Shown: positions 6,501-9,375 of the stretch, one piece after another
Position numbering within the stretch: position 1 is the first letter of the stretch
Layout of the letters: every line of letters starts with the position of its first letter
NCBI GenBank assembly: GCA_024697655.1
Contig: JAILFI010000152.1
Location: 1 to 9,375 of the forward strand
Source of the DNA: Clostridiales bacterium
GTDB taxonomy: Bacteria > Bacillota_A > Clostridia > Peptostreptococcales > Anaerovoracaceae
DNA: 9,375 nucleotides
Direction: 5' to 3'
Made by a program: the position numbers and the translations under genes
Notes under the pieces: model-generated
Database searches by the model: none
Seen by the model: the letters and a program-made list of their open reading frames with translations, nothing else
What the model was told of the DNA's origin: nothing

Positions 6501-7053
6501 TACGGCCCCCTCCGGCTGGCAGGTGAAATACCGGACGAAAAAGATCGGGAACGGCAGCTGGAGCGACTGGAGAGTGCTGGACTTCGATGCCGGCACATAT
6601 GACTACCGCTGCCCCGTCAAAGCCGACTACGTCGTCGAATTCCACGCCAAGGCAAAGCAGGACGCCAGCTACAGCCGCGGGGTGATCACCACACCGGCGG
6701 GCGGCAAGTACCAGGCGATGAAAACGGTCTATGTGAAAAACACGGCAACAGGCAAACGCATCGACAGCCTTACCCTGCGCGTCGGTCAGACCGTCTATCT
6801 GAGGCCGGATTATGAGTACCCGGTCGCGGATTACAAGGCGAGACCGCGCCTGTATCCAACCCACGCCCTGTGGGATCTGACCGCGGACGGCAGGACCAGG
6901 CTCACGATCACAAAGCCTGACGGCAGCGCGTACAGCGGCGGCATCATCGACGGCGCCGCGACAATCAGGGCGGTCAAGGCAGGCACCACCACCCTCATCT
7001 GCAGAGCCCCGAACGGCCGCACCAAGGTGCTGACCGTGGTGATCCAGCCATAA
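3550..7053 (+). CDS. Membrane-anchored S8 subtilase with Ig-like modules
   Basis: This 1167-residue extracytoplasmic serine protease has a basic N-terminus (1-24), then one hydrophobic segment (25-45) acting as signal or anchor with no clear signal-peptidase site. An Ala/Asp/Glu-rich stretch follows. A propeptide-like domain at about 186-262 (IPAQLLLVADGS to YIYYPLE) would be the folding chaperone and inhibitor. A very acidic linker fills about 262-342. The catalytic domain (about 375-700) has Asp388 in VLDTG, His434 in HGTHVCG, oxyanion Asn549 in AAGN and nucleophile Ser623 in GTSMSAP, so it should be active. C-terminal modules are a Big_2-like Ig domain (about 717-808), two GKGxYxGTxxKTF repeats (about 813-881 and 887-957), an Fn3-like region (958-1055) and a last Ig-like module (1058-1167). 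No LPXTG, SLH or other wall anchor is visible. ATG 3550 is the first start after an in-frame stop at 3514; Met20 (3607) is an alternative, but neither has a ribosome site. Substrate unknown. Confidence 0.93.
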   Translation: MKKSSGPQKQKSRSSYRKPMDKRRLIASAFAILLALAMLFAYVIEVREFAKPAPQPDETDSGQLMELLTGKMTPPPDAENNSAPDSVEEAGSIPDTAEEDAANAAAATGLAATDPEAAADTLARIEDQTVYESTLRTILNGRYESGASNEDLVPFTSHLDARGTPIADRYANAYDERSAGADNGYIPAQLLLVADGSGETDTERFREAVPQTMGTVAEVIPTDGLLIAVVDLTLEWSVQDAAATFADSDLHAQPDYIYYPLENDAPAEDTADGKGSAGEINDTEETGTADGKDDAEETGLSDDKDDAGEAEADDESDPAGEDPAALETPDGEASSDERADLVSAPAVTIEILSDLNALFSSSPASLPLTACWDMLPADHKTVRVGVLDTGVVSAHEDLDEVLAADPSTGALLSGDYSNGRIVPGSVSEKDRNHHGTHVCGIIAAEANGTGTAGVAAGYSMSRNPDTAKSTVTPVTELVVANAYVYFQQTGSWGFSSTSLAKGLDYLTGQDCRIINMSLSGTIPYDDMPVMDAIEHAVSRDILLIIAAGNRDTSNHAEPPYISYPGWYPCTISVVNAQTADTRYASSNYGPDCDIAAPGTKIYSTATDTTGTDTTSYSTKTGTSMSAPVITGIAAMMLYMDPSLSSREIRNILYATAGNQLAPEEQPAAGEVNANSAFQGSPENEGNELGFGYTDPVAALTAVQERLAGAQNYADYLELNRTTITGLGVGERTTLEYRLLPAAAAIPAAGRSIIWESSDPSVATVDADGIVTSAGNGTCTITGTYPGAGADGADLQAAVTVSITAVLLDKNSASVEDIPDAVYTGSQIKPTPAVTLQDGTVLDPESDYTLKYSSNTNAGTATVTVQGKGQYYGTLKKTFKILPKEIKSSDLSLTKTSYVYEGNAVIPSFTVKSGGITLRSGTDYTTQYTDTDRIGTATITVTGKGNYKGTATKTFTITSPCSIKNLWASKHEVGYVTFKWTKLPGTAPSGWQVKYRTKKIGNGSWSDWRVLDFDAGTYDYRCPVKADYVVEFHAKAKQDASYSRGVITTPAGGKYQAMKTVYVKNTATGKRIDSLTLRVGQTVYLRPDYEYPVADYKARPRLYPTHALWDLTADGRTRLTITKPDGSAYSGGIIDGAATIRAVKAGTTTLICRAPNGRTKVLTVVIQP

Positions 7054-7090
7054 CTAACAAGACCGCCTGCGCGATAAAACGGCACTATAA

Positions 7091-7119
7091 AAGCAGCCCT
7101 TCCGGGCTGCTTCTCTTTT
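7091..7119. terminator. Bidirectional intrinsic terminator
   Basis: AAGCAGCCC (7091-7099) and GGGCTGCTT (7104-7112) form a 9-bp perfect stem with a TTCC loop. On the plus strand TTCTCTTTT follows; on the minus strand a TTTTAT tail follows. It lies between the convergent protease and SseB-like genes and probably serves both. Confidence 0.88.
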
Positions 7120-7131
7120 GACTGCTGCGCT

Positions 7132-8316
7132 TTAGTCTTCGACCATGTCGGGCATGCCTTTGAGATAGTCGAACAGTTCCGCGTTCACCACGATGTTGTC
7201 GGAGAAAGCATTGAACACGATGCCCGTCAGCTTCACCTCGCTGCGCTCCGCCATGGCGACCGCCTCCCGGAACGGTTTTTCGATGAGCGAGAACTGCGCC
7301 GCGTATTTCTCTCCCATTTCCACAGGCGTGGAGAACACCGGGAAGAAGTACTTGTCCCCTTTCGAGAGGATGTCCGCCCGGAGCTCTATCGCCTCGTCGG
7401 ATGCCGGCGCGCCGCCGAAATCCGCATTGCAGGGGATCCAGACGAAACAGTTGTTGAGGACTTCGAGGAACCGCCCCCAGGTATCCACACAGGGGTTTTC
7501 TTTATATGCGTCCCGCATCGCCGTCAGAAGCGTGCCGTTGAGGGACTCCGCCCTGGTGATCTTGAACGAGCGGACCGCGATGAGCGGCGGCAGACCCGCG
7601 TCCTGCCCTTCCGTGCCGGTTTCTTTCTTTTGCAGTTCCTCCGGCACCTTCTGCAGCGCGAAAGTGAATTCGCTGCCCTTATGGACACCGAAGTCCTGAT
7701 GCGGTTCCTGCAGGAGTCTGCCCGTGAAATGATGTGTCCCGGTCCCGATGAGGCGGACCCAGACTGCCTCCTCTTTGCGGCCCGGCCGGTAGAGGCGGAC
7801 TACGATGTCGTCCGGGTGCGTTTCTCTGCGCAGAGGATCGAGGAACTGCATCCCGCGCGCCCGCCGAATCTCCGCACTGACCTCATACTTTTTATCGATC
7901 TCTTCCACGACCGGACCGAACTGCGCGCGGAGCTGCTTCTCCGCCTCTTCCGTCCCGCCGATGTTGAAGTATTCCTCTTTCGTGAGATCCCGCACGCGCA
8001 CGATCACACCGGCATCCTCCAGTACCTGCTGGATCGCCACACCTTCTTCGAGACGCCGGGATGGCGCGAGAACGACCAGCGAAAGCCCCTCTTCCGGATC
8101 CACGAACCCGTAGCCAAGAAAACTGTCCGCACCTTCAAAAGCTGTTTTGAGCGCGGCTGTTCCGGTTTTCTCCGGCGCTGTGTCTTCGGCTGGCTCCGCC
8201 GCACCGGCCGTTCCACCGGCCAACTGTTCCAGGATCTGCGCACGTACTTCCTCATTCAACGCAAAGATGCAGAACTGCCTGTCCACCCCGCGAAAGTTTG
8301 AATCTTTGTATTGCAT
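7132..8316 (-). CDS. DUF2314/DUF4026-like and SseB-like two-domain protein
   Basis: The 394-residue protein is predicted cytoplasmic, with no signal or membrane segment. An N-terminal part (1-150) includes a short Ala/Glu/Pro linker (35-55) and a compact region with GYGFVDPEEGLSLVVLAP. Residues about 150-225 (VWVRLIGTGT, FTGRLLQEPHQDFGVHKG) resemble the small beta-rich DUF2314/YegJ fold found in DUF4026 proteins. Residues about 260-390 (LLTAMRDAYKENP to YLKGM, with FFPVFSTPVEMGEKY) match the SseB N-terminal domain. SseB domains occur in stress-related proteins and near contact-dependent secretion loci, without an agreed biochemical activity. GGAGG eight bases before the ATG supports the start. 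The gene is divergent from the ankyrin-like gene, and both are accessory-type proteins. Domain calls are from recognised motifs; function unknown. Confidence 0.85.
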   Translation of the reverse strand: MQYKDSNFRGVDRQFCIFALNEEVRAQILEQLAGGTAGAAEPAEDTAPEKTGTAALKTAFEGADSFLGYGFVDPEEGLSLVVLAPSRRLEEGVAIQQVLEDAGVIVRVRDLTKEEYFNIGGTEEAEKQLRAQFGPVVEEIDKKYEVSAEIRRARGMQFLDPLRRETHPDDIVVRLYRPGRKEEAVWVRLIGTGTHHFTGRLLQEPHQDFGVHKGSEFTFALQKVPEELQKKETGTEGQDAGLPPLIAVRSFKITRAESLNGTLLTAMRDAYKENPCVDTWGRFLEVLNNCFVWIPCNADFGGAPASDEAIELRADILSKGDKYFFPVFSTPVEMGEKYAAQFSLIEKPFREAVAMAERSEVKLTGIVFNAFSDNIVVNAELFDYLKGMPDMVED

Positions 8317-8377
8317 TCTTTATTCCTCCATCCGGTTGTCTGTCATATGCTCTTGCTCTTCCCTTTTCGCTTTTGGT

Positions 8378-8386
8378 AGTATATCA
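8378..8386 (-). promoter_or_regulatory. Predicted extended -10 of the SseB-like gene
   Basis: On the minus strand TGATATACT gives a TGn-extended -10 (TATACT at 8383-8378). The -35 position holds only a weak T-rich hexamer. The start point would be near 8371, giving a leader of about 55 nt before the ATG. On the plus strand, TTGCTC (8353-8358) and TAGTAT (8377-8382), 18 bp apart, could serve the divergent gene; the two -10 boxes would then overlap and the promoters compete. Confidence 0.45.
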
Positions 8387-8474
8387 GAAGAGGTGTCCGG
8401 AAAACACCCCTTAAAGACAACCCGCCGGCAGATCTGACCGGCAGGCACGGCCGCATCGGCAAATCGGAGACACT

Positions 8475-9206
8475 ATGGAACTCTTTACACTCAACAACAA
8501 AGAACAACAGCTGCACGACTTTCTCTTCACCCGCGAGCCGGACTTTGCGGCCATCCGCGCCTATCTCGACAGCCATGGTCTGACCCCCGACGAAGTCACC
8601 CGCGCCGCGATCGAGTACCTCGACTCGTGTTTCATCGAGGAAAGCGAAAAAGTGCTGGAGACGGATGGCGACGACATCGACAACGGTATCCCGGTGAACC
8701 GCCCTGCCGAGCTGGAGGACGATCTGGCGAGCGCACATGCAGGCGAAGTGCTCGCGCTGCTGCTCGGGTACGGGCTCAAGATCAATGCCGTCTACGGCGA
8801 GGAATCGCTTGTCGGCAATCTCCTCTACATCGCCAACGAATACGTGGCGGCCGACGCCCTCGAAATGCTCTTGGAGAACGGCCTCGACGTGCGCGGCGGC
8901 ACCGAGGACAACCAGATCTTCGAAGACCTGCACACCGACATCTGCTTTGACCGCGAGACCCAGATGGACCGCCGCCGGTACGACGCACTGGTGCACTGCT
9001 GGATGGTCTTCGTAGGCCACGGCGCCATGTGCGAAGACGGCCGCCTGCCCGTCACCGCCTTCCATCCCGAATTCGACCTCGACTGGCTCCGCGCCCACCG
9101 CGAATACTTCTTCGGCCTGGGCGACGGTGGCAACGGCGCCGAACGCGGCGACTGGGTCCTGCACATCTTCGATGCCACCACCCTGTGGGAAGTGGCGAGA
9201 CTGTAA
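8475..9206 (+). CDS. Ankyrin-repeat-like hypothetical protein
   Basis: This is a 243-residue, acidic, predicted cytoplasmic protein. The middle has two helix-pair units that read like ankyrin repeats: VLALLLGYGLKINAVYG (92-108) and ALEMLLENGLDVRGG (128-142), each with the leucine-rich helix followed by a turn ending in a hydrophobic-N/D position. The N-terminal segment (FTREPDFAAIRAYLDSHGL) looks like a degenerate first unit. The C-terminal third (WMVFVGHGAMCEDGR, then a Trp/His-rich end) is not recognised. Such repeats bind proteins, and similar genes are often annotated only as ankyrin-domain proteins in gut Clostridia. The ATG follows GGAGACACT, a weak but usable ribosome site. A small hairpin (8388-8412) and a 13-bp-spaced duplicate of CCGGCAG (8425-8431, 8438-8444) lie upstream. 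Any link with the divergent SseB-like gene is inferred only from position. Confidence 0.8.
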   Translation: MELFTLNNKEQQLHDFLFTREPDFAAIRAYLDSHGLTPDEVTRAAIEYLDSCFIEESEKVLETDGDDIDNGIPVNRPAELEDDLASAHAGEVLALLLGYGLKINAVYGEESLVGNLLYIANEYVAADALEMLLENGLDVRGGTEDNQIFEDLHTDICFDRETQMDRRRYDALVHCWMVFVGHGAMCEDGRLPVTAFHPEFDLDWLRAHREYFFGLGDGGNGAERGDWVLHIFDATTLWEVARL

Positions 9207-9225
9207 GCTTGAGAAAACGATAATA

Positions 9226-9243
9226 AAAGAACCGCTCCTTCAG
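9226..9243 (+). terminator. Left arm of a terminator split by an IS
   Basis: AAAGAACCGCTCC (9226-9238) followed by TTCAG has the composition of the 5' arm and loop of the intrinsic terminators seen elsewhere in the window, but the matching arm GGAGCGG...T-run is absent. The sequence instead becomes an IS left end at 9247. It lies 20 bp after the ankyrin-like gene's stop, where its terminator would be expected. Confidence 0.4.
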
Positions 9244-9261
9244 CAGTGAACTGGTAAGATG

Positions 9262-9297
9262 AAAGTAGACATGGTAAAAAGCCATGTCTACTTTTTT
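9262..9297 (+). terminator. Terminator-like hairpin inside the IS left end
   Basis: AAAGTAGACATGG (9262-9274) pairs perfectly with CCATGTCTACTTT (9282-9294) around a 7-nt loop, with a T-run through 9297. The 5' arm is the conserved end block of the IS itself. It would stop plus-strand transcription entering from outside before it reaches the transposase gene. Confidence 0.75.
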
Positions 9298-9328
9298 CAT
9301 GGTAATGTTCATATAGGAGGTGAGATTA

Positions 9329-9375
9329 ATGGGGCGAACGAAGGGCGAAAAGAATCAGAAGTGGACCAAAGAAGA
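9329..9375 (+). CDS. IS3-family transposase OrfA, N-terminus (partial)
   Basis: The ATG at 9329 follows a perfect AGGAGGTGA ribosome site. The visible residues MGRTKGEKNQKWTKEE resemble the start of helix-turn-helix OrfA proteins of IS3-family elements, in which a W-T-x-E-E-K stretch leads into the first DNA-binding helix. The frame is open to the window edge. OrfA would pair with a frameshifted OrfB carrying the DDE domain just outside the window. The family call leans on the upstream IS end as much as on these 16 residues. Confidence 0.65.
   Translation, partial: MGRTKGEKNQKWTKE

Larger units (their letters stand above)
9247..9375 (+). mobile_element. IS3-family insertion sequence, left end (partial)
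   Basis: TGAACTGGTAAGATGAAAGTAGACA (9247-9271, split here as TGAACTG, an 8-base variable part, and AAAGTAGACA) has the layout of IS150-type IS3 ends, which start with TG and carry a conserved AAGT(T/A)GACA block. The first transposase gene begins 82 bp in. If the family rule of 3-4 bp target duplications holds, CAG (9244-9246) is the left copy. The right end lies beyond the window, so the boundary is provisional. Confidence 0.65.

Noticed and set aside
5479..6864. 461-codon minus-strand open frame opposite the protease
   Set aside because: It is antisense to a clearly coding, motif-rich protein. It is cysteine- and arginine-rich with no recognisable domain and no ribosome site, as expected for a GC-rich shadow frame.
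8343..9164. 273-codon minus-strand frame opposite the ankyrin-like gene
   Set aside because: Val/Ala/Glu-biased antisense frame with no ribosome site; the plus-strand frame has ankyrin-like units and a plausible start.

Overview
The window looks like chromosomal DNA of a high-GC, gut-type Clostridia (Firmicutes). The reasons are strong AGGAGG-type ribosome sites, consensus sigma-A promoters, short GC-rich intrinsic terminators, an Rrf2/cysK pair, and a secreted subtilase carrying the Ig-like repeats common in Lachnospiraceae and Oscillospiraceae. This assignment is an inference from gene content; no 16S or other marker is present.

Layout. 1-40: an intrinsic terminator. 93-2013, minus strand: a HAD-family phosphatase-like gene downstream of cysteine synthase (cysK), separated by a cysK terminator whose U-tract meets the HAD promoter. 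2014-2394: a rich divergent control region. It holds a perfect-consensus cysK promoter (TTGACA-17-TATAAT), a 29-bp palindrome over the predicted cysK start point, a related site between the -35 and -10 of the rrf2 promoter, and a 220-nt cysK leader with a possible 19-codon leader peptide and competing hairpins. 2395-2832, plus: an Rrf2-family regulator with three cysteines in an IscR-like arrangement. 2833-3549 has no intact gene. It holds a terminator, a pair of 34-bp palindromic repeats, a decayed 3' end of an EamA/DMT transporter on the minus strand, and an extended -10 element lying directly against the next start codon. 3550-7053, plus: a 1167-residue membrane-anchored S8 subtilase with a propeptide, a long acidic linker, a full Asp/His/Ser/Asn catalytic set and several Ig/Fn3-like modules. 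It converges on a minus-strand gene (7132-8316, DUF2314/DUF4026-like plus SseB-like) across a shared bidirectional terminator. 8475-9206, plus: an ankyrin-like protein divergent from the SseB gene. From about 9247 the window enters the left end of an IS3-family insertion sequence, whose OrfA begins at 9329 and runs off the edge.

How parts fit together. The cysK/rrf2 divergon reads as a self-contained cysteine-supply circuit: one regulator, two matching operators, and possibly a second, translation-coupled control layer in the cysK leader. The IS appears to have landed in the loop of the terminator of the ankyrin-like gene, leaving only its left arm in the window. I see no tRNA, rRNA, CRISPR array or obvious defence cassette. 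The most unusual items are the cysK control region, the apparently leaderless protease gene and the palindromic repeat pair.
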